From positions 58,420-122,419 of the forward strand of contig CANJCM010000002.1 in the NCBI GenBank assembly GCA_947472765.1: DNA of 64,000 nt, given 5' to 3'. The notes beneath the pieces were generated by a model. That model did no database searches. It saw only the letters and a list, made by a program, of their open reading frames with translations, and was not told the DNA's origin. This document shows positions 24,399 to 33,826 of this stretch, one piece after another. Position 1 is the first letter of the stretch. The number at the start of each line of letters is the position of its first letter. The DNA is from Opitutia bacterium (lineage in GTDB: Bacteria; Verrucomicrobiota; Verrucomicrobiia; Opitutales; Opitutaceae). Made by a program: the position numbers and the translations under genes.

Positions 24399-26228
24399 AT
24401 GATTCGAGCGTTCCAGTGGGATCTCGCACGGCAGGTGGAGCGGCTCGACTGGCTGCTGGCCCAACTGCCGCGTTACGCGGAATGGGGATATCAGGAACTT
24501 TATCTCCATCTCGAGGACGCGATCGAATACCCGAGCCTCCCCGGCGTCGCGCGGACCGACGCGTACAGCTATCGTGAGGTCCAGCAACTCGTGGCCGCGG
24601 CCACGGCGGTCGGCATCAAGGTGGTGCCGATCGTCAACCTCCTCGGGCACACGCAATATCTGATCAAGGTGCCCGACCTGCGCGACCTGAACGAACTGCG
24701 CGCTCCCGACGGTTCGCCCCTCGATCGCGGGCAGATGTGTCCGGTGCATCCCCGCACCTTGGAGATCGCGGAAAAGCTGATCCACGACGTGGCGCCCTTC
24801 TGCACCGCCGGACGCGTCCACGTGGGTCTCGATGAGTCGTTTCACCTCGGGCGCCATCCCCGGAGTCAGCGCGAAATTCGGCGCGTGGGCCTCGCGGCGC
24901 ATTTCGCGGGCTACGTGGAACGACTTCAGCGCGTCGCCCATTCCGCCGGCCTGCAACTCGGGATGTGGGCGGACATGCTCTACTTTGTTCCGGGCGCGAT
25001 CCCGCTGCTGCCTTCGGACCTCAGCGTCTACGAGTGGTACTACTATCCATTCAAACGGTGTCCCCGTGTGGAGCTGTTCAACTTCGCGGAATCGGACGTC
25101 GGCGAAAAACTGCGAGCCCGCGGCCTTTCCTACTGGGGCTGTCCGATGAATGGGGCGTTTCGCCACGAGCCGATGCCGCATTTTCGCGATCGGTTGGAGA
25201 ACATCCTCTCGTGGTGGAAACATTGCCAGCGCCACGGCGCCGCCGGCTTTCTCGTCACCGGTTGGGAGCCGAACCGGCTGGCACTCGAACTCACCACTGT
25301 GATCGATGCCGCGGCTGCGACTCTCTGGCTGGAACCCGCGGCGAGCCACGAACCGGAGCGAATGTTGGCGCGCGGCTTCGAACGCGTGTTCGGCGCTTCG
25401 AGCCGGCCGCGAGAGGCGGCCCGGGCGGCGCTGGCCAGCGATCGGTTTCCCTTCGGCGGATACCCGCGCTGGGAAATCAACACGCGCTGGGACGTGCTTT
25501 CGCCCCGCGAACCGCTGGCTCCCTATCGCGCCGAGGAGAAATTTTTCCGCCAGCTCGCGCAGAAGGCGAAGACCCGAAACTGGCCGGCCCCGCTGCGATC
25601 CACCCTCGAGTTCCGCCACTATCTCGCCGTTCGCGATCTCCGCGTGCGTCAGGCCGGGCGGAGCGGAACGGAAAAGCTAAGCTTGCCGACCGCGGCGGCG
25701 CTACGCGCGGCCAAGGCCATGTGGAATCGGACCCGTGACCGGGCGCAAGAAGGCCCGAATCACTGGTTGGTTCGCGGCGACGCCGTCCGAGCCAGGGAGA
25801 TCGCAAACCCGATCGGCAGCTGGAAGGTTTCCTACGTGGTCGAAAACTTCGCGCCCGCCGCGCAACTGGTCGCGGTGGAAATCCAGACCGCCGCCGGAGA
25901 ATGGGAAACAGTTCAGTCGTGCCACACGATTGAGTTTCAAGCGCGTGCGGCCTGCCGCCGGGGAGGGCTCGCACGCCACCATGCGGCCACCATTCCCTGG
26001 GATGGCCGGTGCGAACGTCCGCCCGTCATTCGGATCGTGCTCCGCGGACTCGGTCAGGTGGCGATCCGAAATCTCGAATTCAGCGACGGCCGAACCTCGT
26101 TCCATCTTAAGCTGCCACGCGCCTTGCTCGGACGAAAGGCCCCGACACGAGGCTTTCCCGCACTGGATTGGACCAGGAATCAGGACGCGCTGCGCGTCCG
26201 TTTCGGTCCTCGCAGATCCCTCGCTTGA
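24399..26228 (+). CDS. GH20-like beta-N-acetylhexosaminidase family protein
   Basis: A 609-residue protein without a signal peptide. The catalytic TIM-barrel signature is 'HVGLDESF' at residues 141-148; D145-E146 is the substrate-positioning Asp/acid Glu pair of GH20. 'VPIVNLLGHTQY' (residues 76-87) and 'WADMLYF' match the strand-end motifs of the family. The C-terminal 250 residues are unassigned and beta-rich near the end. It could remove terminal GlcNAc or GalNAc from imported glycans or recycled wall fragments. The ATG at 24399 was preferred over a longer frame that reads across palindromes. Confidence 0.8.
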   Translation: MIRAFQWDLARQVERLDWLLAQLPRYAEWGYQELYLHLEDAIEYPSLPGVARTDAYSYREVQQLVAAATAVGIKVVPIVNLLGHTQYLIKVPDLRDLNELRAPDGSPLDRGQMCPVHPRTLEIAEKLIHDVAPFCTAGRVHVGLDESFHLGRHPRSQREIRRVGLAAHFAGYVERLQRVAHSAGLQLGMWADMLYFVPGAIPLLPSDLSVYEWYYYPFKRCPRVELFNFAESDVGEKLRARGLSYWGCPMNGAFRHEPMPHFRDRLENILSWWKHCQRHGAAGFLVTGWEPNRLALELTTVIDAAAATLWLEPAASHEPERMLARGFERVFGASSRPREAARAALASDRFPFGGYPRWEINTRWDVLSPREPLAPYRAEEKFFRQLAQKAKTRNWPAPLRSTLEFRHYLAVRDLRVRQAGRSGTEKLSLPTAAALRAAKAMWNRTRDRAQEGPNHWLVRGDAVRAREIANPIGSWKVSYVVENFAPAAQLVAVEIQTAAGEWETVQSCHTIEFQARAACRRGGLARHHAATIPWDGRCERPPVIRIVLRGLGQVAIRNLEFSDGRTSFHLKLPRALLGRKAPTRGFPALDWTRNQDALRVRFGPRRSLA

Positions 26229-26522
26229 TTAACGCCGGGTCGGTCCACGGCCCGGTTGCACGAGCGAGCGAAAGGCATTTGGGCTCATGACGTAAATCGG
26301 CGAGATCGGCGGCAAGGCGGACACCGTTCCAGCCGTCGGCACCAACGTTTGGAGCTTACTCCCGGTTACGTCGACCCGCTCGTACTGAGACTTCGTGAGC
26401 ACGTAATCGGGACCATAGGCGGCGGCCACATCACGCTTCACGGAGGCGCAACCGGCGGTGGAACTGACTGCCGCGATCACCAACACCGCGGCGGAAACAT
26501 TGAGAGCGCGAGAATGCGACAT
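26229..26522 (-). CDS. Small lipoprotein
   Basis: A 97-residue protein whose signal peptide ends in a lipobox 'VSSTAGC' (Cys near residue 27). The start at 26522 (MSHSRALNVS) fits a normal lipoprotein signal; the longer upstream extension does not. The mature part ('YVLTKSQYERVDVTGSKLQT') has no recognisable domain. It stands alone, convergent with the GH20-like gene and 3 bp from its stop. Confidence 0.7.
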   Translation of the reverse strand: MSHSRALNVSAAVLVIAAVSSTAGCASVKRDVAAAYGPDYVLTKSQYERVDVTGSKLQTLVPTAGTVSALPPISPIYVMSPNAFRSLVQPGRGPTRR

Positions 26523-26619
26523 GGCAGGATGGGGGTTTTCCAGCGACAGGGTTCCGGTTGAAGTCGCCGACCCAAAAACGTGCTTCAACGAGGCCAAAAG
26601 TCGAGTGGCGGCCGGCCGA

Positions 26620-26656
26620 AAAGAAAAGAGGCAGCAGCCTTTTGGGCTGCTGCCTC
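26620..26656 (-). terminator. Intrinsic terminator of the TonB receptor gene
   Basis: A perfect 11-bp stem (AGGCAGCAGCC/GGCTGCTGCCT, 26629-26639 and 26645-26655) with a 5-nt loop is followed on the minus strand by CTTTTCTTTT. It lies about 30 bp past the stop at 26685. Confidence 0.85.
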
Positions 26657-26684
26657 GGGGAGGGCAGAAGATCTAAAAACCGAC

Positions 26685-29600
26685 TTAGAACGATTTCTTC
26701 AGCTCGAGGAAGAACATCCGTCCGATGATGTCGTAGGCCTGCTTGGCGGTGTTGCTCTCGTTTGCGCCGTTGCCGCTGCCGGGGACGTAGGGAGCATCCC
26801 TGTTCAGCAGGTTATTCACGCCGGCCGTGACAGTCAGGCCTTTCAGCCACTCGCGCCGCATGTTCGGGATCGTGTAGGTCACACCGAGGTCGACCGAGAA
26901 ATAGCTCGGAATCGTATAGGCCAGACCGTTAATCCGCTGGGCGTTCGTGGTGCTTTGACCACCGAACAAGGTGCCCGGCGCGCTGACCTTCGGGACATAC
27001 GTGAAGAACAGCGACGTGGAGACCGACTTATAGTTATGGTTGATGTAAGGTTTGAGCGTATAGCTCGGGAGCAGGCCGTTATCGCCGCCCAGACCATTCG
27101 CGCTATCGGTAAAAACGCGCGCATACTGATAATAGGAATCGCGCGGGGTAGACCTAAATTTGTAGTTGAACAGCCAGTTGCTGTTAACGCCTACATTGAA
27201 ACGGCCCACGTCTTTTGTCACGAAAGCATAATCAATCGAAACGTCCAGACCGTCGGTCTTCTGGTCGCCGGCAGGATCCGTGGCGATCGTGAGCGTTCCC
27301 ACATTGGTGCTGGTCACCTGATTGCCCGCGTTGGTGGTGAGGCGAGAATTGTCCGCGAAAACGAAGCCCGCAGCGTATTTTGAGGCTGCACCCTTCGCAT
27401 TCAAGTCGGCATAAATGGTCGAGTAGTCAATAGACCCGACCTTGTCCTGAGTGATGCTGTAGTAATCAACGGTTATACTCAGGCCCTTGATTTGCTTCGG
27501 AGAATATACAAATCCGGCGGTGAAAGAATCCGACTTGGAAGGCGTAAGGTTGGGGTTACTCGTCTCCAACGCGCTGCCATATTGCCCTGTGACGGTTTTG
27601 CCGGTTCCACCGCCCGAGCCGGAACGGCCGTCGCCCTCCAAAATCGTGTAACTGGGGGCATTCTGACTGGCCGGTCCGAAGAGGGAGTAGATCCCGGGAG
27701 CGATGAATCCCTTGGCCCACGTCGACCGAACCGCAAAACTATTGTCCAATGGCAACCAACGAAGTCCGAACTTTGGCGTGGTTGCGCTACCGCCCGGACT
27801 GATTTTTTCATAACGAACAGAGGCAGTAAGGTCGAGCTGATGCAACCCGGCCATGCCCTGTTTCGGGGAGGTGAGCGGCGCATTCACTTCAAGAAAAGCC
27901 GCGCGATTGATCCGCTTGCCACCCGAAAAAGTATCCGCGGAACCGTAGCCGAGCGCGAGGCCATTGGCGAAAAGGGCATCGACTGCGGTACTAATGTCTT
28001 CTGTCCGGTTTTCAGCCCCAACCGCGAAGGCCAGCGGGCCAGCGGGAAGGTCCAAGGGCTTGCCCCGGAGCAGGAAATCAACGCTCCGAAGGATCGAGAC
28101 ACCACTTTGGAACATAGTGGCTTTCAGCGCTTCGAGAGTTTCCGAAGCGTTGAACCCCGGAAGTGCGAAGAAATTGTAGACCGGAAGGTTGTTACCGGAC
28201 GCGTCTGCCAGTGCAGAAAGCGGGCGGCCCTTGGAATCATAGACGTACTTGCCGTTCTCGATCAGCGGAATCATCGCCGTGTTCATGTTCGCGCCGTTCG
28301 CGCCACCAAGAATGCGCTGTTCCGCGCTAGAGCGGGAATAGTTGAAAGCAACTTCCCAGTTATAATTCTCATTAATCTCACCACGAAGTCCGGTCACAAC
28401 GCGGAACGTATTCGACTCGTTGATACTTTTCCGATTGCCGAGTTCCACCGTGCGGTTGCGGGCCGCAGGGGCTCCAGCAGGGGCGCCGACGCCGAAGGCA
28501 ACGCCAAAAACATTATACGGGTTATTCGCAGGAATGTAGAGTGAGTTGCCACCGGCAGCACCTACGCCGGAGATCGGCGACGGAGCCAGGCCGCTGCCAC
28601 CCGTCGTGGTTTGCGCAAAGATGAAATCTCCGAAGACCTGCAAATGCTTTCCAGCCAGATCTCTGAAGCCTTCCGCCACAAACTGCTCACGCTTGGTATT
28701 CAGGATCAATGGATTGCCATACAGCGTGGTGTTTAGAATCGTCGCGGAGCCGACATCTTTGCCTCGCGGCGTGTCAGAAATCGGCAGGTAAATGCCGGCG
28801 GCAAGAAGCTGCGCGCTCGTCTGCGGAGCCGCATTGGGGTCCGTCTTGATGCCAGGCGAAGTGGTCGCGGCCTTGAAGCCAGCCGCACCCTGCGCCAACG
28901 GGGAACCCGCCAGAATGTTGTTGCCGACGCGGCCCGGAAACGTGCCGCTCATCGCCGCCGGAATGCCGCCCGCGGCGGTGCCCAGCGCAGTAAACTGCTT
29001 TGGCTCGAGCGTCGTCAGCGGACGTGAGACCGTCAGCAGCGGCTTATTTTCGAAATGCTGCGCAGCGAGAGTAAATCCGCCCGTCGGCGTACTGACGCCA
29101 CCCACGATATATATGTCCTTGGTCGTGTAGTCGCCATTCTTGGTCGAACCAATCCTGCTGCCGACCTCGAAGCCGTTGTAATTCTTCCGCAGCAGCATGT
29201 TCACCACGCCGCCGATGGCGTCGGAGCCATAAATCGTAGAAGCTCCGTCTTTCAGAATCTCCACCCGGCCGACCATCGCGGTCGGGATCACGTTCAAATC
29301 CGTGGATGTGCCGCTAGACAAAGCTGATCCCACCATCCGGCGACCATTGACGAGGACTAGCGTGGTTAGATTCCTGAGGGAAACATTCGACTCGCCAGAG
29401 CCACCGTTGTTGAGCTCGGTGCCGACGTTGCCGTTACCTTGGAAGTAAGGCGTCATCTGCTTCAGCATGTGCAGTGCGTCCGTTGCGCCGGTATTCGCAA
29501 TGAGCGCCGGATCGAGGGTAACGACCGGGCTCGCCTGCACCGAGCCAGAGAGCGGCAGGTAACTGCCGGTGACCACGAACTTGTCGAGGGTCTCGACTTG

Positions 29601-29699
29601 CTGTTGAGGAGCCGTCTGCGCGCGCGCAGCGACCGTGAAGAGCCCGGCGGTCGCAACGAGCGACAGTCCGGCCTTAAACGTCCGGTTTCGGATGTTCAT
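26685..29699 (-). CDS. TonB-dependent outer-membrane receptor
   Basis: A 1004-residue receptor with a signal peptide (residues 1-27, ending 'ARA'), then a plug domain. The TonB-box-like 'LDKFVVTGSYL' is followed by 'LRNLTTLVLVNGRRM' and 'VGRVEILKDGASTIYGSDAIGGVVNMLLRKNY', read in short pieces, and a large 22-strand barrel ending in Phe ('LELKKSF'). No SusD-like partner or ligand-specific gene is adjacent, so the substrate is open; the carbohydrate enzymes nearby make a glycan fragment plausible. It has its own terminator. Confidence 0.93.
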   Translation of the reverse strand: MNIRNRTFKAGLSLVATAGLFTVAARAQTAPQQQVETLDKFVVTGSYLPLSGSVQASPVVTLDPALIANTGATDALHMLKQMTPYFQGNGNVGTELNNGGSGESNVSLRNLTTLVLVNGRRMVGSALSSGTSTDLNVIPTAMVGRVEILKDGASTIYGSDAIGGVVNMLLRKNYNGFEVGSRIGSTKNGDYTTKDIYIVGGVSTPTGGFTLAAQHFENKPLLTVSRPLTTLEPKQFTALGTAAGGIPAAMSGTFPGRVGNNILAGSPLAQGAAGFKAATTSPGIKTDPNAAPQTSAQLLAAGIYLPISDTPRGKDVGSATILNTTLYGNPLILNTKREQFVAEGFRDLAGKHLQVFGDFIFAQTTTGGSGLAPSPISGVGAAGGNSLYIPANNPYNVFGVAFGVGAPAGAPAARNRTVELGNRKSINESNTFRVVTGLRGEINENYNWEVAFNYSRSSAEQRILGGANGANMNTAMIPLIENGKYVYDSKGRPLSALADASGNNLPVYNFFALPGFNASETLEALKATMFQSGVSILRSVDFLLRGKPLDLPAGPLAFAVGAENRTEDISTAVDALFANGLALGYGSADTFSGGKRINRAAFLEVNAPLTSPKQGMAGLHQLDLTASVRYEKISPGGSATTPKFGLRWLPLDNSFAVRSTWAKGFIAPGIYSLFGPASQNAPSYTILEGDGRSGSGGGTGKTVTGQYGSALETSNPNLTPSKSDSFTAGFVYSPKQIKGLSITVDYYSITQDKVGSIDYSTIYADLNAKGAASKYAAGFVFADNSRLTTNAGNQVTSTNVGTLTIATDPAGDQKTDGLDVSIDYAFVTKDVGRFNVGVNSNWLFNYKFRSTPRDSYYQYARVFTDSANGLGGDNGLLPSYTLKPYINHNYKSVSTSLFFTYVPKVSAPGTLFGGQSTTNAQRINGLAYTIPSYFSVDLGVTYTIPNMRREWLKGLTVTAGVNNLLNRDAPYVPGSGNGANESNTAKQAYDIIGRMFFLELKKSF

Positions 29700-29794
29700 A
29701 TGTTATCAGTTGTTTTTGGATGTGTTGTGACAGCCAAGGCGGCTCTCGCCGCTTTTGCTTATGACAAAACGAGCAGAAACCCCCAACCATCGGC

Positions 29795-29821
29795 AATATA
29801 AATAACCGGGGCTGGTTTCAG
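29795..29821 (-). promoter_or_regulatory. Possible sigma-70 promoter of the TonB receptor
   Basis: On the minus strand CTGAAA (29816-29821) and TATATT (29795-29800) are spaced 15 bp apart, about 95 bp before the start codon. Both deviate from consensus and the spacing is short, so this is only a candidate. Confidence 0.25.
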
Positions 29822-29935
29822 GTTTCTATCGGGAAACGGCTACGTTTCGGTAACCATTCCGGACGCATGAATACACCAGCCTTGTTCTCGCGCGGCTTGC
29901 CAACCGAGTCAGGGTTCGTCCTTTTCATTCCAGCG

Positions 29936-30928
29936 ATGAAGGAACTCCAAGCCATCGTACGTCACCTGACTTCCCCTGCTTCAGGGACTTCCGTACTTGC
30001 CACTTTGGTTACCGTGGAGGGTTCTTCCTACCGCCGTCCGGGAGCCCGACTGCTGGTTTTGGAGAACGGCACACGGATCGGCTCAATCAGCGGCGGCTGC
30101 CTCGAGGAAGACGTGATGGCGCGGGCCCGACGCGTCCTTGAAACCGGGATCGCGGAAACAGTGGTTTACGACACCACCTCGGAAAACGACCTGATCTGGG
30201 GGGTGGGGTTGGGTTGCCACGGAATCGTCCGGGTCCTGATCGAACGACTCGCACCGCGGCCAGATTGGGCGGAAGTCCTTTCGACCAACTTTTCCCAACG
30301 GCACCCGACCACGTTTCGCGTGGTTCACGACGCTCCCGCCGCCAGGGAGCTCGGAACCAAACTGGCGACGGATTCCTCGCCATCGATCAACGGCACTTTC
30401 GTTGAAATCGTACCGCCTCCCACGGCGCTGTTTGTCTTCGGGGCCGGCGACGACGCCCAGCCTCTGGTTCGATTGGGGAAGGAACTCGGCTGGCACGTGA
30501 CTGTGGCCGACACCCGCCCGCAATTCACCACCGCGGAGCGGTTCCCAACCGCGGATCGGCTGATCGTCGGACCTGCGGCCGAACTCGTCGGGCGCGCGGC
30601 CCCGGACTCCAGCGCCCTGGCCGTCGTGATGACGCACCACTACGTGCATGACGTCCCGATACTGCGGAGCCTTCTGCCGCGGCCGCTCCGGTACCTCGGC
30701 CTCCTGGGACCGCGGAAGCGGGCGGACAAGATTCTCGGCGATCTGGCGGCCGAGGGACTGGTCGTGACGCCCGAGTCCCGCGCGCGGCTGCATGCGCCGG
30801 TCGGCCTCGATCTCGGGGCGGATGCCCCGGAGCAGGTCGCCCTCGCGATGGTCGCGGAAATGCAATCCGTCCTCGCCGGCCGCAACGCGCAACCGCTTCA
30901 TCTCCGCCAGCGACCCATCCATGCCTGA
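29936..30928 (+). CDS. xdhC: XdhC/CoxI family molybdenum-enzyme maturation protein
   Basis: A 330-residue XdhC-type protein. The N-terminal domain has 'GSSYRRPGARLLV' and 'GSISGGCLEEDV' (near 22-60) with the Cys of the family. The C-terminal Rossmann part has 'FVFGAGDDAQPL' (near 180) and 'YLGLLGPRKRADKIL' (near 258). XdhC binds molybdopterin cofactor and delivers it, sulfurated, to xanthine-dehydrogenase-type enzymes. It overlaps mocA by 8 bp. The start at MKELQAIV was chosen because the upstream 23 codons have no family similarity. Confidence 0.92.
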   Translation: MKELQAIVRHLTSPASGTSVLATLVTVEGSSYRRPGARLLVLENGTRIGSISGGCLEEDVMARARRVLETGIAETVVYDTTSENDLIWGVGLGCHGIVRVLIERLAPRPDWAEVLSTNFSQRHPTTFRVVHDAPAARELGTKLATDSSPSINGTFVEIVPPPTALFVFGAGDDAQPLVRLGKELGWHVTVADTRPQFTTAERFPTADRLIVGPAAELVGRAAPDSSALAVVMTHHYVHDVPILRSLLPRPLRYLGLLGPRKRADKILGDLAAEGLVVTPESRARLHAPVGLDLGADAPEQVALAMVAEMQSVLAGRNAQPLHLRQRPIHA

Positions 30929-31544
30929 CGTGGCACCCGCTCCTTCGTCCCGCTTCCGTTTCGGCGTCGTGATCCTCGCCGCCGGCGCTTCGTCGCGGAT
31001 GGGCACGCCGAAGCAATTGCTCGAACTGGAGGGGAAGACTCTGCTGACGCGCACGATCGAGGCCGCCCTCGCCTCCACCGCGTGGCCGGTCGTCGTGGTG
31101 CTCGGGGCGAACGCGGAAAAAATCCGCGCCACGATTTCCCGTCTGCCGGTGCTGGTCGCGGAAAACCCGGCCTGGTCGGAGGGGATGGCCGCTTCCATCC
31201 GGACCGGCGTGACGACGCTCCAGCAGTTCTCCCGCTCGCTGGACGCGGGAATTTTCGCGCTCTGCGATCAGCCGGCCTTCTCCGCGGACACCATTGCCCG
31301 GCTGATCGACACGCAGCGGCAAAGCGGCCGCGGGATCGTGGCTTCGCACTATTCGGGGCGGAATGGCGCCCCCGCTCTATTCCTCCGCGAACATTTCCCG
31401 GGCCTCGCCGCCCTGACCGGCGAGGAAGGCGCGCGGGCCATGCTGAATGGTGATCCCGCGCACGTTGCCGCCGTCGAACTTCCGGCACTCGCCACGGACC
31501 TCGATACGCCGGAAGACTACGCCGCCGCGAAGGCGGCGCGGTAA
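30921..31544 (+). CDS. mocA: Molybdenum cofactor cytidylyltransferase-like protein
   Basis: A 207-residue nucleotidyltransferase of the MocA/MobA type. The NTP-binding motif is 'VVILAAGASSRMGTPKQLL' (residues 16-34), followed by 'FALCDQPAF' (near 112) with the metal-binding Asp. MocA makes molybdopterin cytosine dinucleotide from Mo-molybdopterin and CTP. Its coupling with xdhC fits a dedicated maturation pair for one Mo-hydroxylase, yet no such dehydrogenase is in the window. It ends 12 bp before convergent purE, with a hairpin (31551-31566) at the junction. Confidence 0.88.
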   Translation: MPDVAPAPSSRFRFGVVILAAGASSRMGTPKQLLELEGKTLLTRTIEAALASTAWPVVVVLGANAEKIRATISRLPVLVAENPAWSEGMAASIRTGVTTLQQFSRSLDAGIFALCDQPAFSADTIARLIDTQRQSGRGIVASHYSGRNGAPALFLREHFPGLAALTGEEGARAMLNGDPAHVAAVELPALATDLDTPEDYAAAKAAR

Positions 31545-31556
31545 ACGCGACCTGCC

Positions 31557-32042
31557 TCAGGGCAGGCGCGACTCGGCGACTTTCTTGGTCTGGGCGGCGC
31601 GAAACGCGTCGAGGGCCTTCTTCACCGCCGGATCGCCCAGCGCGAGAATCGCCGCCGCAAACAAGGCCGCGTTGATGGCGCCCGGTTTCCCGATCGCCAG
31701 CGTGGCGACCGGAATGCCCGCCGGCATCTGCACCATCGAGAGCAGGGAATCCATGCCCTTCAATGACGCCGACTCCATCGGCACGCCGAGCACCGGCAAC
31801 GGCGTCAACGCCGCCGCGACTCCGGCGAGGTGCGCCGCGCCCCCCGCGGCCGCGATGACGACCTTGAGCCCGCGGCCCTCGGCGCCACGGCACCATTCGA
31901 AGGCGAGGTCAGGCGTCCGATGGGCACTGATGGCACGCTTCTCATAGCCGATGCCGAGCTGATCGAGAGTCTGCGCGCAATGCTGCATTGTCTCCCAGTC
32001 CGAGGTGCTGCCCATGATGATGCCAACGACAGGATTCGCCAT
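31557..32042 (-). CDS. purE: N5-carboxyaminoimidazole ribonucleotide mutase
   Basis: A 161-residue PurE class I enzyme. '[10 protein letters not shown]' (residues 7-16) is the conserved nucleotide loop, 'ISAHRTPD' (near 43) carries the active-site His and '[14 protein letters not shown]' (near 70) completes the site. It moves the carboxylate from N5 to C4 of the imidazole ring in purine synthesis. The start MANPVVG matches the family; an upstream ATG 13 codons earlier is less likely. purK is not nearby. Confidence 0.95.
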   Translation of the reverse strand: MANPVVGIIMGSTSDWETMQHCAQTLDQLGIGYEKRAISAHRTPDLAFEWCRGAEGRGLKVVIAAAGGAAHLAGVAAALTPLPVLGVPMESASLKGMDSLLSMVQMPAGIPVATLAIGKPGAINAALFAAAILALGDPAVKKALDAFRAAQTKKVAESRLP

Positions 32043-32105
32043 AGACCTCAGGCTGTAGGGGAGAACTTGCGCCCGCCGCAAACGAAAACCCGCGTTCGGA
32101 AAAAC

Positions 32106-33809
32106 TCAGAGGAGCGACACTCCCTTGGGAACACGCACGACGGTCGTTCCAGCGATTTTGTCGTGCCAGGACTGGCGTTCGCTGTCCACGGCCACCCAGA
32201 TGAAACCGAGCCCGGCGACCACGAGGGAAAGGAAGCAGCCGAGCGCCCGGACGATGGCCGTGCCCCAGTCGATCGGCCGATCATCGAGCCGCACGACCTT
32301 GAGGCCGCAGATCACGCCTCCGATCGTCGTCCCCTTGAGCTTCCACAACACGGCGGCGTAGGTCGCCAAGCCGAAGAGCGCGAGCTTGCCGCCGCCTCCC
32401 GTCAGAATTCCCGCCACGACCGCCAGCAGCACCATGTCGAGCAGCATGGCCGCCAGCCGGATCCAGAAACCCGCGCGCGGTAGCGTCGACGCCGAAATCA
32501 CGGGCAGCGGATTCACGGGCGGAGGCGCAGGCGGCGGCGTGACGGGCGGCGGGAAGAACGATGCCTCCGTCGAACCCATGGTCGTGGCCGCCACGGGGAT
32601 GCTCGCACCGAAGACCGGCGGAACCGGCGCCGCAGTCGCCGCGACCGGACGCTCGCGTTTCAACATCTGCAGGAGGGTGTAGATGATCACGCCCACCCCG
32701 AGCCAGCCGAGCAGCTTGAGCGTGACAAAACCAAGCACCGGAATCGTGTAGATCCAGAGCACGACGATCCCTGCGAACAGGATGCCGAGCGCGGGGTGTG
32801 CGGCCGGGCCTGCGATCAAACGGACGACTTTCAGACCAAACCAGGCCAGAACCACGGCCGTGCCGAAGAGTGAGGTGAAGAACAGCGCGGCACCAAGGAA
32901 GGGCACGAGGAAGATGCCCACCCCCGTCATCACGAGAAGGATGAAGGCCACCGGCGAAATCAGCACCGTCAGGAACGACGTAATAACCGAGGCGCCAGGC
33001 CGCGTGGTCAGCGTGTCCATGCACTTCTCGAGACCACTCCGGAAAAGCAGAGCCAGGAAAACATAGAGCACGAGGAACGAGACCGCGATCGCCCACGCCC
33101 AGCCGAGATTCGGTCCGAAAGCCAGTGGCCGCCCGTAAAACAGGCACCGGTGAATCCAGGTCTTCAGGTTCTCCCGATGATCGAGGGAGCCGCCGACCAC
33201 GATGTTCTGGACCCCCTTGGTCACGTACGCCTGGGGATCGCGCTTCACCGTGCCAAAGACACACACGACGTCGCCGTCGACTTTCGCGTCAGGCCCCAGC
33301 TCAATATCGCCGAACACCGCCACGGCCGCGCCCTTCACGTGGCTGTTGATATAGAGGTCGCCGAGAATCGCGACCGCGGCATCGCCGACCTCGCCGGTGA
33401 CGCGCGTGTTGCCGAGAACCGAAATCACGGCGTCGGTGACGTCGCCGTCCGCGGTCGAATTGCCGAACAGGGCCACGACCGCGTCCGCCTTCTCGCCCTT
33501 GGGCAGGTCGGAGTTGCCAAAGACATTGATGATTTCGTTGTTCGACCGGTTGGCCCGACGCTCCTCAGCTCGCTGGCGCGCTTTTTCGCGGGACTTCTCC
33601 CGACTGGATTTTTCCGCCGGGACGTCAGGTTCAGCGTCGAGACGGCGCAACGGCGCGTCGGGCGCAGCCTCGGCGGGATTCGCCGGCGCAACGGCCGGCG
33701 CGGCCGGAGCGGCGGGGGCCGCCGGTTCCTGGGCGACGAGGGCGAAGGTGCACGCCAGAAAGACGGCGATGGCGGCGCCAAGAAAGGCGTGACGGAGGGA
33801 CGAATTCAT
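32106..33809 (-). CDS. Bactofilin-like beta-helix plus multipass RDD-domain membrane protein
   Basis: A 567-residue protein in three parts. A signal-like helix (about residues 7-27) is followed by an Ala/Pro-rich linker and a Lys/Arg/Glu-rich stretch to about 93. Next come short repeats of about 20 residues with hydrophobic/Gly spacing ('VVALFGNS', 'VISVLGNTR', 'VAILGDLY', 'VAVFGDIE', 'VVCVFGTV'), like polymer-forming bactofilin domains. A membrane core of at least five helices (from about 230) then leads, after a Pro-rich linker, to a C-terminal RDD domain ('FWIRLAAMLLDMVLL', 'WHDKIAGTTVV'). It ends an operon headed by an ECF sigma factor. A role in envelope stress or shape is inferred from context. 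Confidence 0.7.
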   Translation of the reverse strand: MNSSLRHAFLGAAIAVFLACTFALVAQEPAAPAAPAAPAVAPANPAEAAPDAPLRRLDAEPDVPAEKSSREKSREKARQRAEERRANRSNNEIINVFGNSDLPKGEKADAVVALFGNSTADGDVTDAVISVLGNTRVTGEVGDAAVAILGDLYINSHVKGAAVAVFGDIELGPDAKVDGDVVCVFGTVKRDPQAYVTKGVQNIVVGGSLDHRENLKTWIHRCLFYGRPLAFGPNLGWAWAIAVSFLVLYVFLALLFRSGLEKCMDTLTTRPGASVITSFLTVLISPVAFILLVMTGVGIFLVPFLGAALFFTSLFGTAVVLAWFGLKVVRLIAGPAAHPALGILFAGIVVLWIYTIPVLGFVTLKLLGWLGVGVIIYTLLQMLKRERPVAATAAPVPPVFGASIPVAATTMGSTEASFFPPPVTPPPAPPPVNPLPVISASTLPRAGFWIRLAAMLLDMVLLAVVAGILTGGGGKLALFGLATYAAVLWKLKGTTIGGVICGLKVVRLDDRPIDWGTAIVRALGCFLSLVVAGLGFIWVAVDSERQSWHDKIAGTTVVRVPKGVSLL

Positions 33810-33826
33810 GACGCGAAATTTTGATA

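Noticed and set aside
24159..25619. 486-codon minus-strand open frame opposite the GH20-like gene
   Set aside because: No domain and Arg/Gly-rich; the opposing frame holds an intact catalytic motif.
31551..31566. Hairpin at the mocA-purE junction considered as a terminator
   Set aside because: The 6-bp stem CCTGCC/GGCAGG has no U-tract on either strand; noted only as a hairpin.
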